Positions 1 through 11,687 of a DNA stretch of 64,000 nucleotides are shown piece after piece. Every line of letters begins with the position of its first letter. Position 1 is the first letter of the stretch. Under the pieces are notes generated by a model, which saw nothing but the letters and a program-made list of their open reading frames with translations, was not told where the DNA came from and ran no database searches. Source of the DNA: Jacaranda mimosifolia (Eukaryota; Streptophyta; Magnoliopsida; Lamiales; Bignoniaceae); assembly GCA_018894105.1 (NCBI GenBank), contig CM032128.1, positions 16,039,001 to 16,103,000 on the forward strand. The letters are read 5' to 3'. The position numbers were made by a program, and so were the translations under genes.

Positions 1-1130
1 CCTACATGGTTAAGTCGAAATAAGTGTTATGAAGATATATGTGTAAAGTAGCTAGAAATTTTAAGTGAAAAGAATGTCCACCTGAGAGAAATGGTAAATT
101 ATGGTATTTATAGGGTTATCTTTAGGATTGAAATTATTGTAGAACCCCGACTTGATGTATCATTTGGACATAGTGAATATGGCTAAAGTAGGTCATTTAT
201 TCTAGGGGTGGATGGCCAAATGAGCTACCACAACCCAAGGTAGTACTAGGACTCTATTTTCTTGGCATGATTCGTCTAACATGATTCCCTTCCCAATTGA
301 AATCTCTCTTGGTGCCTATGGTGATTTGATGCTGTTGGAATAATGCCCCGCAAGCTATTTAGATTGGTACTGTAAACTATTTCATTTGTGATACAATCTT
401 GATTGAATGATATTCTTTATATGATCATCTTCATCTTATGCTTATTGTTACTTCACTAGCATTTGGTTGAAGCCCTTAGATCACATATTGCTCTATTCCA
501 TGAGCAATCCCATATGAGATATAAATGCATGTTATTGGGTGCTTGTTAGAGAACAAGGCACTGAAGGCCCGCCTAGAGAATCCACTAGATAGCCGAACTG
601 GCAAGTTGGTAGTGACAAATTCTCCAGCTTATGCTAGTACATATATTTAGTCCTTTAACTTGAGGATCCATGGTAACCTTGTGTTTAGGTTCTCATGCTT
701 TGACTCCTCCCTGGTCACCTAGCAGGCCATTCGGGTAGTGATTGGGCATGAGCTACTTAGACATGGAGATTTGTGAGATCCAAGATGGAATCCAACTTCT
801 CGTCTTTGTGAAGGGCGAGTGCATCTCCTATGTATTTTATAATGATCGATTCCAAGAAATCCTTGTGCAAGGTAGTATGACAATTTGAAAAATGAGTTTT
901 TCAAAGATGTTGGCATAAAGTGGAATCAAACATTGAGAATAGAAACATAGTATCGAGGATATTGGGAAGCCGAAAAATATCTTGCCCCAGGCCTCTTTCG
1001 GGAGATAGGAGACGGAAAGATAGTATTTGCATGGTATGCATAGAGCTATAATGGTTCTCCAAAAGCATTAATTTCGACCAATTAGTTGGGCTCCATGGGC
1101 TTGACATTAGACATCGACCATGGAGATTGG
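1..1130. other. Unassigned AT-rich sequence, no gene seen
   Basis: No convincing coding region was found on either strand; the open stretches are under 70 codons and match no family I recognise. A TGTTGGAA motif at about 333 resembles the start of some copia LTRs, but no matching second copy is visible in the window. Given the copia remnant downstream, this is most likely old transposon-derived DNA, which is an inference only. Confidence 0.4.
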
Positions 1131-2260
1131 GTACTCTTCAATTAATAGAGATTAATTGAATTAAGTCGATTAGCTTAAAGGAATTTAAACTAAAATGAAT
1201 ATATGATATTCAAAAGTCACAAGAAGTTATAAGCCTATGTCCGATGAATGGTAGAACCTATCGAGTCACACATAAAAGCCAATTGCATTTCCTAATTGAT
1301 GGAGGAATTTTTCTACATGTTATGAAATTCACTCTAAGGGACCAATTTTGGGGTGGTCAAAAATTAAGGTCAACTTTGGCTTGATTAATCTAATTGTTAA
1401 ATTGATCAACTAATTTAAGATTGTTAAATTGATTAAGCTAATTAACTTAAGCGTTAATTCAAGAATTAATTAACTAAATTAAAATATTTAATTTAATTAA
1501 TGAGAGAAATCTATATTAGAGGGAAAATTCAAATGAAAGGTTCATTTGGTGTGCATTTTAATTAATTCAAAATTAGATTCCAAATGTAATTCAAATGCAC
1601 ACAAAATTCAAATTGAATTTGCCAACTTGCAAGCAAGTGGGTGGCCCCCCACCTTGAGAAAGGTGTGATGCCACCTTGATATCACACCGTCCTTCTTCTA
1701 TATATAGATATAGAGATGAGGAATGGTGGTATTATGCAATTCCATGTGAAGAATTAGATTCTCACATTTTTCCCTCCTTCGAGTGTTGCCTTATGAGTTT
1801 AAGCTTCACCTAAAATCAGACATATACATCCCATTTCTCCTCTCTATCTCTATCTAATATTGAGGAGAAATAGGAAATAGCATTGGTGTGTGGATCATAG
1901 TAATAGAGGCAAGACAATAGGAATGCTAGCCTTTGGAGATCCAATAGTCAGAGTAGTAACTTGGTAATTTTATTCCAGGAGCTCCAGAAAGAGTTTTGAG
2001 CTGAAATTTTCATAGTAGGTTCTTCAAAGAGTTGAAAAGCTACTGGAATTGTTCTAGATTTTTTGGAGCCTTTTGGATTAGACAAAAGATGCTTCAAATC
2101 CACTACAATATTGTTTGATAGTTTCTGGATTGAAGAAAAGTTCTTCATCTTTCCTTTGGATTTTGCTAATCAAGGTAATTCTCTATCCAGATTTGAATCG
2201 TAAGTATGTTTATATGTTTGTTTGCTTGTGAATCACTAGTTAATTTTAGCTTTTAAAGTT
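1131..2260 (+). repeat. LTR-like AT-rich non-coding stretch (tentative)
   Basis: This stretch is dominated by AATTAA-type runs (about 1,140-1,620). A GC-richer block (about 1,635-1,690) follows, and then a TATA-box-like tatatatagata at about 1,700 on the + strand. That order (AT-rich, CCACC-rich, TATA box, then a leader) resembles a plant LTR promoter. It lies upstream of a copia pol remnant in the same orientation, so it could be that element's 5' LTR or leader. No primer-binding site follows, and no second LTR copy lies after the pol remnant, so the assignment is weak. Confidence 0.25.
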
Positions 2261-2669
2261 TTATTATTGGATCCTAATGCATCACTTGCCTTCAGATGCC
2301 ATATTTCCTTCATATCCTATTCAAGATCCTCTATCTTCCTAACAAATCATATTACAACATATTCCATTCGATTGAAATTATATATAACTTTTTGCCTCCC
2401 CAATGCATATCTTCATAATGGGGCAACCTTCTACCTTTCTATCTCCTTCATTGCTCTCCTATTGATTATGCTACAACGGAGTGGCAAATAGGTTGATTTG
2501 CCTTTTTTTGTTTATTTTATGTTTCAACCTTTGTGACTCCATAATTTTAGAGTAGTATCTAATAACCAATTGAACTAATTATATTTTTGTATCCTTCTAA
2601 ATCTTTCATCTTTATGTATTTATTCTTTTACTTTACATTAAGCTTTTGCATCATGCATATCTAGCCAAA

Positions 2670-4850
2670 ATGACAAGGAGCATGGTGAGTCGATATAAGT
2701 TACTTAAAATTCTTTGGTCATGGAGTTATAAACTGCTATGTATACTTTTAAACTATATGCCTAGCAAATCAGTTCCTAAAAAACCTTTTGAATTATGAAT
2801 TGGTAGAAAGCCCTAGCTTAAATCATGTTTATTGTAGGGAAGTCTTATTTAAGTTAGAATTTATAACCCTTTTGAGAAAAAGACTAACCACAAATTTGAT
2901 TATGGTTACTTCATTGGGTATCTAGAACATTCTAAAGGATGTATCGTCTTTTTATCCTTCAGGTGGAACAAGGGTGGTTGATTCTCTAATAGCTAAATTC
3001 TTAGAGCATGATGCATATAATGGAGGTGAATACATTGATCCTATGATTGTTGATGATCAAAATTGAATCTATTACCTTTTTCTTACCAACTATACAAGAA
3101 ATTGAAGGTTATCATGAACAAATGGTGACTCCTAACGCTAAGATTAAGGTAATTTGAATGTCAATCCACCTCAAAGTGATAGTCACAAATACTTGCTAAA
3201 TGTTCTACTAAAGGGAGACATCCAACAATTCTAGATGATTACTATGTGTGTCTTATGAAAAGTGATTATGATGTTAGTTTTGAGTGAATTTTATCACCTA
3301 CTCTTATGAAATGTCTAATCCTCAATGAGACTTATGGCTTAGTGCTATGAGGGACAAAATTCATTTAACAAAAGGGTAACGTGTGGAAATTAGTTGATAT
3401 ACATTAATGTTGAAAGATTATTGGTTGCAAATAGGTATTTATAAGAAAGAAAGACTCCAAAGAAAAGATTGAAAGAATTTAAGGCTAGACTCATGGCTAA
3501 AGACTTCACTCAAAGAGCTAATATTGATTAAGGTAATACTTTCTCTCTTGATTCCTTTGTCGATTCCTTATGATCATTATAAGTTTAGTAGCTCATTCTA
3601 ATTTAGAACTCCATCAAATGAATATTATAATAGCTTTCCTCAATGGTGACCTTGATGAAGAATTTAGTGAATCAACTTGAGGGTTTAATTGATGAAAGGA
3701 AGGAAAACCTAGTATCTAAGCTGAATAAATCAATTTATAACCTTAAATAGGATTGTTGCCAATGGTACTTGAAGTTTGATAAGGTAGCAACTTTGTTAGG
3801 TTTTGAGAAAAATAAAGTGGATCATTGTGTTTATCCCAAGACCAGCGAGAGTAAATTCATATATTTGGTACTTTATGTTGATGATATTTTACCTGCTAGT
3901 AGTGACTTGGGTTTGCTCCACGAAACTAAACAATATTACATTACAATTTTGATATGAAAAAATTTGGTTTGCATTCTTTATTCTTAGGAAAGAGATCCTT
4001 ATTAATGAGATCCACCATGATAGAACTTGAGTGAGTTATATTTATGGTATTTAGGTAAGTTTTAACATTCAAAACTATAAACTTTGGAAATTGCCTATTA
4101 TAAAAGTTAGTAAACTTAACCTTGCAGTATTCTAAAAGCAAACTTCAGCAAGAGTCCATTACAAGTATTTCTTACTCTAGTGACGTTGGCAGCCTAATGT
4201 ATGCAAAAGTTTTCACTAAGCCTAATATAGCATTTGTTGTTAAGGTTCTTGGGCACTACTTCTTTAAACTAGGAAAATAACATTTCATGGATGTTAAGAT
4301 AGTCTTGAAATATTTGAGAAGAATGAGAGGCTTCATGCTCATATACGGAAAAGCTAACTGGCCTGTAGTTATTAGATGCTCAAATTTGGATTTTGCCTCT
4401 TGTCTTGATTATTTGAGATTTGCTTCAATTAATATTTTCATAGTGGCTTGTGGAGTTATTTGGGAAAGTGGCAAGCAAATGTATACCTCTTTATCAACCA
4501 TGTAGGTTATGGTTTGTTGCTTGCTATGAAGCAGCATAATATGTTGTATGCTTGAAGAACTTCATTCATTTTACTATTAATTCAAATTCTAAACTATTAA
4601 GAATCTAGTGTGATACTATCATTGTTGTATTCCTTTTGAAGAACAATAAATCCTTTAGTACATCCAATATATAGAGCCAAAATATCATACTATGAGAGGC
4701 TTAATCTAATATAATACCATTTTGATAGAGCATGTTGATACTAATTCTACCCTAGCAAATCTTTTGACCAAGGGATTGAGACTTATTACCTTCAAAAGAC
4801 ATGCAGAACACATGAGTATCTTTTGATGCATTAGGTTAAGTGAGGTATGT
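2670..4850 (+). pseudogene. Degenerate Ty1/copia (Tnt1/Tork-like) pol remnant
   Basis: This is the 3' half of a copia polyprotein, scattered over all three + frames by frameshifts and stops. In order: the integrase C-terminal region (about 2,680-3,020, with YFIGYLEHSKGC followed by AKFLEHDAYNGGEY); the start of reverse transcriptase (about 3,370-3,530, WKLVD, RKKDSKEKI, KARLMAKDFTQ); the RT core (about 3,600-3,955, LELHQMN, AFLNGDLDEE, KLNKSIYNLK, and the catalytic YVDD within LVLYVDDIL at about 3,870); the linker to RNase H (about 4,180-4,260); the RNase H region (4,287-4,503, ending in SLSTM, where the family has SSTMEAE); and the terminal pol motif LTKGL near 4,750-4,780. Gag, protease and the integrase catalytic core are absent, and neither LTR is confirmed. 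It cannot be functional. Family assignment is by recognised motifs, not by a search. Confidence 0.85.
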
Positions 4851-5322
4851 TTTGTCACATAAATTTGTTACATTGTTGAATTGTTTGTGTAATTGGGCAC
4901 TTTTATTTCGAGCAAGATCTATTCCTCTTTATTTATACATTAGTTATATCTTGCATATATGTATTATAAATGCATATATCTATAACTATTTGCATATATG
5001 TTAAGGTTATATCTTGCTTGATATATATCTTTGAGAGAGGTATTGACTTGGATAGTCAGGTATGTATTATAAATGCACCATATTATACTTCTAATATTAA
5101 ATGAGACATACATTACTTTTTTTGAAATTGAATTTTTCTTAAGATATTATACTATTTTATAAATTCATATCTTACAAGCTATTGTTCAAGAGGTTCATAT
5201 ATTATAAGAAAATTAAATTCTCAAGGAAATCCATTTCTTACATGAAAATTGGAAGACCAACAATGAAATAATATATATACTCAAGTTGTATTAGGATGTC
5301 ATTTCATACTGTACCACCATAT
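4851..5322. other. AT-rich spacer between copia remnant and CACTA end
   Basis: No gene was seen. The stretch contains short imperfect direct repeats around gttatatcttgc at about 4,946 and 5,006, and repeated tgtattataaatgca motifs at about 4,959 and 5,062. If the copia 3' LTR ever followed pol it should start here, but no TG...CA unit with a partner could be identified. Confidence 0.4.
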
Positions 5323-5340
5323 CACTACAAGAAAAATTAC
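5323..5340 (+). repeat. CACTA terminal inverted repeat
   Basis: CACTACAAGAAAAAT matches the highly conserved end of plant En/Spm-type elements. It marks the outer boundary of the transposon. No reverse-complement partner was found in the window. Confidence 0.85.
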
Positions 5341-6480
5341 TTTTAGCAATCATTGTTGGTGGATGCTAAAAGTAAAAAAATGATCGCTAAAACTTATAGC
5401 AACTAAAATAATATTGGTCACAGGTGCCCATAGCAGGGTAACTACTAAAAGTTCTCAGTAACAAGTTATTAACTTGAATGCAGAAGATATATATTTAGTG
5501 ACCATTCAATATTGGTCACTAAAAATGAAATAATTAGCAAAATTTTCACTTGCTAATTTAGAAGATCGTGGTCACTGTAACATTAACTGGTTGCTATAAT
5601 TGCACATATAGTGACCACATCGTTTTGGTTGGTAATATATTACTTTTTGGCAACCAAATTATTGATCGTAATAATTTTTAAATGGCTACAATAGTTGTCT
5701 TAATATGTTTTAGCGACTATATTACAACAATAAAGCTTTTATTGTTGAAGAATATCTTCTAGCAATGAAATAATTGATTGCTGTAATTTTGTTGGTAATA
5801 GATTATCTTTTAACAATCAAATTATTGGTTGTAATAATATTTCAATGGTTGCAATAGTTGTCTTATCTAGCATATTTTAGCAATCGCATTGTGACCATAA
5901 AAGCTTTTATTGGTTGTTATAATTTAGTTTGTAATAGATTGCCCTTTAGCAACCAAATTATTGGTCGTAATAATTTTTAAAATGGCTGCAATAGTTGTCT
6001 TATTTAATATCTTTTAGCAACCACATTGCTAAAGTTTTTTATTGCCGAAGAATGTCTCTTAGCAACTAAATAATTGATTACTATAATTTGGTTGGTAATA
6101 GATTAGTTTTTAGCAATCGATTTATTGGTATTAATAATTTTCAAATGGCTGCAATAGTTATCTCATTTAATATGTTTTAACGACCACATTGCGACAATAA
6201 AGCTTTTATTGCTGAAAAATATCTTTTTTAGTAATGAAATAATCGATTGCTGTAATTTAGTTGGTAATCGATTTCTTTTTAGCAACTAAATTATTGCTCA
6301 TCATAATTTTTAAATGGCTACAATAGTTATTCTATTTAATATGTTTTAGCAATCATATTGCGACGATAAAGCCTTTATTGCTGAAGAATATCTTTTAGCA
6401 ATGAAATAATTGATTGCTATAATTTTATATGATTTGGCAACCAAAATTAGCTATTAGTTGCTTATGTACATATATATATT
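5340..6480. repeat. CACTA subterminal tandem repeats (about 136-169 bp)
   Basis: Five imperfect tandem units are anchored on caaccaaattattgg-like motifs at 5,651, 5,814, 5,950, 6,114 and 6,283, giving spacings of 163, 136, 164 and 169 bp. A further partial motif lies near 6,427. Each unit carries many tagcaa and ttgcta motifs in both orientations plus a shared aaagcttttattg element. Subterminal motif clusters of this kind bind the small CACTA-encoded DNA-binding protein in characterised elements; such a role here is inferred. Confidence 0.75.
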
Positions 6481-7420
6481 AATAATCAAATAATAATTAC
6501 AAAAGTAATTTGAATTGATTGTTATATGTACATATTAGCATCCAAATAGTGCTTGCAAAAACAATTTGAAACAGTTGGTAATGTTTATCTCATAACAAGC
6601 AAATAATTAAATTCCATATTGCTTATAAAACTCTCCAAATTCTCTACTAAACAAACTCTACATGGAACCAAAAAGCTAAACCAATTAACAAAAGAAGATG
6701 GGCACTAGATGCCCACAAAATTTAAGCATGTACAGGCTCCAAAATGTGATTTGTGCCACAACATAGAGGTGTTGTTCCACATAGCTAGCAACAATGCTCT
6801 AGGAATTCCAAAAATTGAGTGAAAATCATGACAACATAAATTAAAACTGGAGCTCTCTTTTGTTTCCGAAATATGACCATCAGAGAATGGTGCAAACTCA
6901 ACAGCTGAGAAAGCTTTAGCAGAAGAATTGACCAGCAACTCAACATATCCACATCAGAACATCAAAATTCAAACAACAGGCATGAAAGTTAACACTGGAA
7001 CTTGACTTTGACTAGTGAATTGCTAGCTTGTGCATGCTCAAAATTCTAAACAAAATTTCCACCGAAATTGCCATTCTTTAAGTGATAACAACAAATTAAA
7101 GACTACAAATTCTCCCTAAATAAATTCTGGAAGCAATATCACATTTTCTGTAGTATATACCATACAGGCAGACCTACAGTACCCTGTTTGAGCTGCAATT
7201 GAACTATGCAGTGGGTTTACAAAGTAGTGGAAGCTTGAAGATATGTAGCATTGCAATAGAAATAAATAGAAATCCCAACCACAATTCAACAAAAATAGCA
7301 AAGTGAAAAGTATCTAAGAGATTATGCAAGCTCGATACTCACTTGAATCTAAAATATGAACATTTCAATCCTTCCATTAATCTAAGAGTGATTTGTACTT
7401 TTCTTGGGAGATGGTGGCTT
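6481..7420. other. CACTA interior, no recognisable gene
   Basis: AT-rich sequence between the subterminal repeats and the first exon-like block. Open stretches at 6,705-6,938 and 7,116-7,301 on the - strand have no family features and are bounded by stops. It may hold the 3' UTR and introns of a second transposon gene. Confidence 0.4.
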
Positions 7421-7666
7421 TCAAGAACAACGCTGCTCTCTGTTGGCATGCCTCTTTTGCATGGTAGTCTGTAGCTTTTGTAACTCTTTAGTTTTTGTGT
7501 TCTCTTGAGGATCAACTAGTGGGTGTCCTCTTTCTTCGGTAGTGGTATTGTTAGGATCAGTCTCCAAATCACCATCAGGAGCATCAAGCAACTTTGGAGT
7601 AATGCTCAGACCATCATTCTGATGGCTAAATGAGGAAAAGCTATTTTTGAGATGTTTCATGATCAT
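7421..7666 (-). CDS. Unrecognised exon-like ORF, possible CACTA second gene
   Basis: An 81-codon open stretch on the - strand encodes a hydrophilic, charged, Gln/Lys/Glu-rich peptide with a low-complexity C-terminus (ELQKLQTTMQKRHANREQR) that could form a short coiled coil. It ends in a stop just after RCS. Its composition is less AT-driven than the surrounding sequence, which is why it stands out. CACTA elements often carry a second gene beside the transposase, spread over several exons, and the position and strand suit that. I do not recognise the sequence. A host exon picked up by the transposon or a chance ORF are alternatives. Confidence 0.25.
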   Translation of the reverse strand: MIMKHLKNSFSSFSHQNDGLSITPKLLDAPDGDLETDPNNTTTEERGHPLVDPQENTKTKELQKLQTTMQKRHANREQRCS

Positions 7667-10194
7667 ACCAGAAGTAAGTTTAATTCATAGGTTAGTCTCA
7701 CAAGCATAAAAAATTTCTAGGCTACAGACTTGAACAAACTGGTATTGGAGATATGTTCTACTAATAAAATCATGACCAACTACCAATTCAGTAACTGTCA
7801 ATCAAGAATACAAGAAAGAATCCATTGTAAAACATGCAAGTGCTCAAGCAAGGCATGAATGTAAGCACCTTTATTCACTATCAAAAGAACAGTTAGCTCA
7901 TAAGAAAGAAACATAACATATTACCCTAAAAAACACACAACCATTTGAGCATAGTAATCATGATAGCACGCACAATAAAGGCTAAATTCACATAGTACAA
8001 TGTTATAGTCTTAGGTATCAATCCACCTATAGAGATTGTGGAAATAACAATTATACCAAAATTATACCAACATTTTTAAAGGACTACTTGAAGAATGTAG
8101 TTCTCATCCAAATACTTTATAGAAGAATGAGAACCAGTTAAGTTAAACATTTCTCTAAATGGAGTACACAAGTATTACAACAAACCAGTAGAATATTACT
8201 ATCTAATACTAAATTCACACACACAGCATAGTTGTTCTCATTCATATATGTAATTATTACATGTAAAAAACAATGTCAGTATCCTAATCTCTTCATTTTA
8301 AAAGGTTTCTAGATGATAGATAAAGGATATTTTGTTCAATAAGGGATAGCAAATACAGTCCTGCTCACTAGAGCAGTAAATGATAAATAGGAGGCAATAA
8401 GGTGAAAATGAAAATACAACTGCATAAGCCCTCCGAAATTTTAATTGAGAATTTTATTTTCAATGAACTTATTCTAGGATTATGACTAGGACTGTACAAC
8501 AACATTGTAGGATGTAATCATGTTTTATTATTGGAAATTTGCTGCTAAAGATAATTAGTAAAACCAAGCCAAAATGAATTACTTTATTAGAAATGAAAGA
8601 TGAAAATACATTCTTAAGCAAGTAATCTATCAACTGAAAATAGATATCACAACTATTTTAATAGCGAAAAACACATTAATCTAACCAAGAAGACTTAAAG
8701 CATCCTTTGCCTTGCATGAGCTGATTCATGACATAAACATAGACAATTTAAGTGACTAACCACTACACAAAGTTTCACAACATACATTAGCTTTGTTTTC
8801 CATAACTTCTTTAAGCATGCGCCAAAGATTTTCCTACAAAATGTTCAAGTATTTGAGAAAGTAAGAAGAAGATTAAGATTAATATTTCTCATTATGCCTT
8901 GAAATACATAGTAGGAACAATCCTTGTGAACCTTCTATAACAGTCAAATACGAACAACAAAGAACATGTTCAAAGTAAAGCTTAACCATTCATATGAGAG
9001 TTCTCATCAATTAACTTTAGATTATAGTCATTATAAAATATATAGAGTTAGCCAGAATAACTAGGTACCTGACCCTCATCTCCATTTGATCTTTTGTCGA
9101 AGAATTTTCCTAGAAAACAAGAAAACCATTAAGCACTTGTATTCAAGTCCTATTTAAAAGTATGCTTTCATGGTAAAATTTTCGATTCATATTATCAAAA
9201 CATCATTTGGTGGTTGTTTATAATGTTGGCATGGCTTACAACCACAATCGGTCCTTTTCTAATAGACAGACTGACAACATTCAAAAGACTTAGAATTTTA
9301 GGCTAATCATTGAAATTATTCACCTACTGACAAAGATTGTCCAGCTTCTATTGCTTGCTTAGGAGTACATGGTCCTAGGACACAATTTATGCAAGAATAA
9401 ATACATACACCAAAACTATATCAATTGAGGCATCAAAATGTTATTGCATGCAGCAATAAGTGCTAATAGGAGAAAAGAAAAGCATAAAGGAACAAGAAAA
9501 TGCTGTCTATTACCTAAATAGTGAAGTGAAAGGAAAATGTTATAGAATTATTTTGGCTACTGATATATTAGCCGCAAGCATAAACTCCTCGAACATCTAA
9601 TTTCCTTATTGAATTTGATATATACCTTCACATGAACGTAACAATAATCATACTAAACGTAGGATAAAGAAAATAAGACCAAATAGCACAAGGTGATGTC
9701 CAATAAAATCAAAAGGAAAGCACAAGTCAAAAAGCAGGACATATAAAGAGACTGCATACTCTATTGAATGTTAGAACTTTCTAATGTTACTACATCTAGA
9801 CTTAATAATGATGTGTCCAAAAACTTGTTGTTGCTGCTATAAATTTTCTAGCTATTTGGAGATTGTGATGAAGAGTTCAGTTTTGGTATTTGGGTTTAAG
9901 GTAATGGACATAATGCAGGAAAATCTAATAGAAAGTAATCTGTCTTGTAGATATTCTATTGGTGAAATGTAGGGTATTTGCTTCTAGAGTTTGCATAAAG
10001 TTTACAATTCAATTGATATGCTTAGAAACCTACTGCTTAAGAATGCTACTGAAGCTATTCAGATTTCTCAATGGGATAGAATGTTTTAGCTAGAATGGAC
10101 CAAGGCAAACGTGAGACTAGAAATTAAAGCACAGATGATTAATTTAGATAAAAGGGAAACAATTATTCGTGCCTATGTTTACTCGTTGTTACAA
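7667..10194. other. CACTA interior, intron-like AT-rich DNA
   Basis: No gene of confident identity. A short - strand exon-like block at about 8,773-8,847 reads ENLWRMLKEVMENKANVCC, preceded on that strand by an acceptor-like tttgtag. Other open stretches, such as 9,784-9,972 on the + strand, are Cys- and Leu-rich and look incidental. The sequence is consistent with introns of a multi-exon transposon gene read on the - strand. Confidence 0.35.
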
Positions 10195-11687
10195 GTTGCT
10201 ATCCACAAAAGCTTGAGATACTGCTTTATCTTCACTACTCCAATATTCAGCTAAGGTGTCATCTTCTGCTTTCTCATCATGTTTGACACCATCTTTATCA
10301 TTGTTAATACATGTGTGAATTATTATTATTTTATTTTTTTTGGCAATTTCAATCTCTAACAGAGCTTCATCGATGCAAATGACTGACCTAGCCTCTTGAG
10401 CACTATCTTGAAGTTGAATATGAGAACAATCTTCTTATTGATATACATTACTACATCAAGTTCATTTAAATTAGTAAACGGAAGAACAAATGGATCAAAC
10501 AGATGTTGATGTTGTGCACTTTGAACCACTTTCCAATTCCTACCTAGTTTTGTATCATTAACATAAAATACTTGATTTACTTGAGCTGCCAACACATAAG
10601 GTTCATTTTCATACCAAAACTTGCCCACTTTTATGCTAGTAAAATCACTATCTAACTTTTGTAGTTTATGTCAATCTAAATCAAACCATTTGCAACTAAA
10701 CAATACACATCGAAAACCATACGCATAGCTTAACTCAATTATATCTTCTAGGACTCCATAAAACTTGATCATTTTTCCTTTATGTACAGATTCTGTACGC
10801 ACTCCGCTATTTTGTGTCATTCGTCGACTACCTCTATTGATAGTTAGATACTTTACTCCTTCTACTATGCAGCCACTACATTTACTAATATGATAATCAG
10901 GACAAGTTGCCAATGCAAGAAGTTAATCGAAAGCATATGGGGACTTAAGACGTTGAAGGTCATTAAGCTAATATTAACAAAGTAATGCGAATTAACATTT
11001 ATATAAAATAAAAAAGTTAATTTTTCATGAACCAAAATTAAATGTAATTTTAGGATCATACTCGATTATCAAACCATGAAGCAAACTTTTTCTTTTGCCT
11101 TGCTTCCCATCCAACAGGATTTTTCTGCTTAAGTATTTCTTCATGCACTCTAGACAACAAGAATGATATAAATTAATAATGTAATATTAAATATAAGTTT
11201 AGAATGAGAAAGAAAAACTCCAGTTACTTCAAATATGATTCTACCTCCACACAATTATTCAAAACTAACCAATGTAATGCATTAGATTCTTTAGGAGTCA
11301 TTTCAACAAAATTTGTTTCACTAACAGTTTGAATTTTACTTCTAAACACAAAAATTGTTGCATTTAAATTTCCCTCACCATCTTTATTTTTTTCATATTT
11401 GTTGTATTTTGTTTCAATTCCATGAAGATATAAGGAACAAATAATACATCTTTACAATATACGCTTCAGCTACCAATCCTTCTGGATGAGACAAGCTCTA
11501 TTTCGAACCATCCTTTTTAGACTACTAAGGTATTGTACTTACATTAGAAAAAAATATAAGAAGAAACATATATTATTGACATGATATAAATAAAAAATGA
11601 AATAAACATTTTAAGTTTATCAACAGATACTTTTCAAGAACTTTTTTTAAATAAACATAAATTTTTACCTTTCTATAGGATACATCC
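10195..11687 (-). pseudogene. CACTA TNP2-like transposase, C-terminal part, broken
   Basis: Read from high to low coordinates. MYPIER (11,670-11,687), an apparent intron (about 11,545-11,668), then LKRMVRNRA and, after a frameshift, PEGLVAEAYIVK (about 11,450-11,535): these match the DUF4218 region of TNP2-type transposases. LHGIETKYN and ALHWLVLNNC follow (about 11,220-11,430), then VHEEILKQK...KKFASWFDN (about 11,065-11,150). After a second probable intron (about 10,920-11,060) come GVKYLTINRG...RRMTQNSGV (10,780-10,890) and the DUF4216-like block with YGVLEDIIEL and CKWFDLD (10,671-10,760), then QVFYVNDTKLGRNWKVVQ (about 10,510-10,575). An acidic tail, KAEDDTLAEYWSSEDKAV, lies at about 10,210-10,265. 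The catalytic transposase domain upstream is missing because the gypsy insertion begins at 11,688. At least one frameshift and several stops make this non-functional. Confidence 0.8.

Larger units (their letters stand above)
5323..11687 (-). mobile_element. CACTA (En/Spm) DNA transposon, right end lost
   Basis: The + strand begins CACTACAAGAAAAATTAC at 5,323, the classic CACTA terminal inverted repeat. It is followed by about 1.1 kb of tandem subterminal repeats, and remnants of a TNP2-like transposase lie on the - strand near 10.2-11.7 kb. The transposase 3' end therefore faces this terminus. The candidate 3-bp target site flanking the TIR is tat (5,320-5,322). The other terminus and the 5' part of the transposase are missing because a Ty3/gypsy element interrupts the gene at 11,688, and the expected continuation beyond it has been replaced by satellite DNA. 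The coding region is frameshifted, so the copy is non-autonomous. Confidence 0.8.

Noticed and set aside
719..1107. Two - strand open stretches of 65-68 codons
   Set aside because: No recognisable domain, and they overlap out of frame in LTR- or transposon-like DNA.
2267..2491. 74-codon + strand open stretch upstream of the copia remnant
   Set aside because: The peptide is rich in Ser, Ile and Leu and matches no gag or other family; it is probably chance in leader-like DNA.
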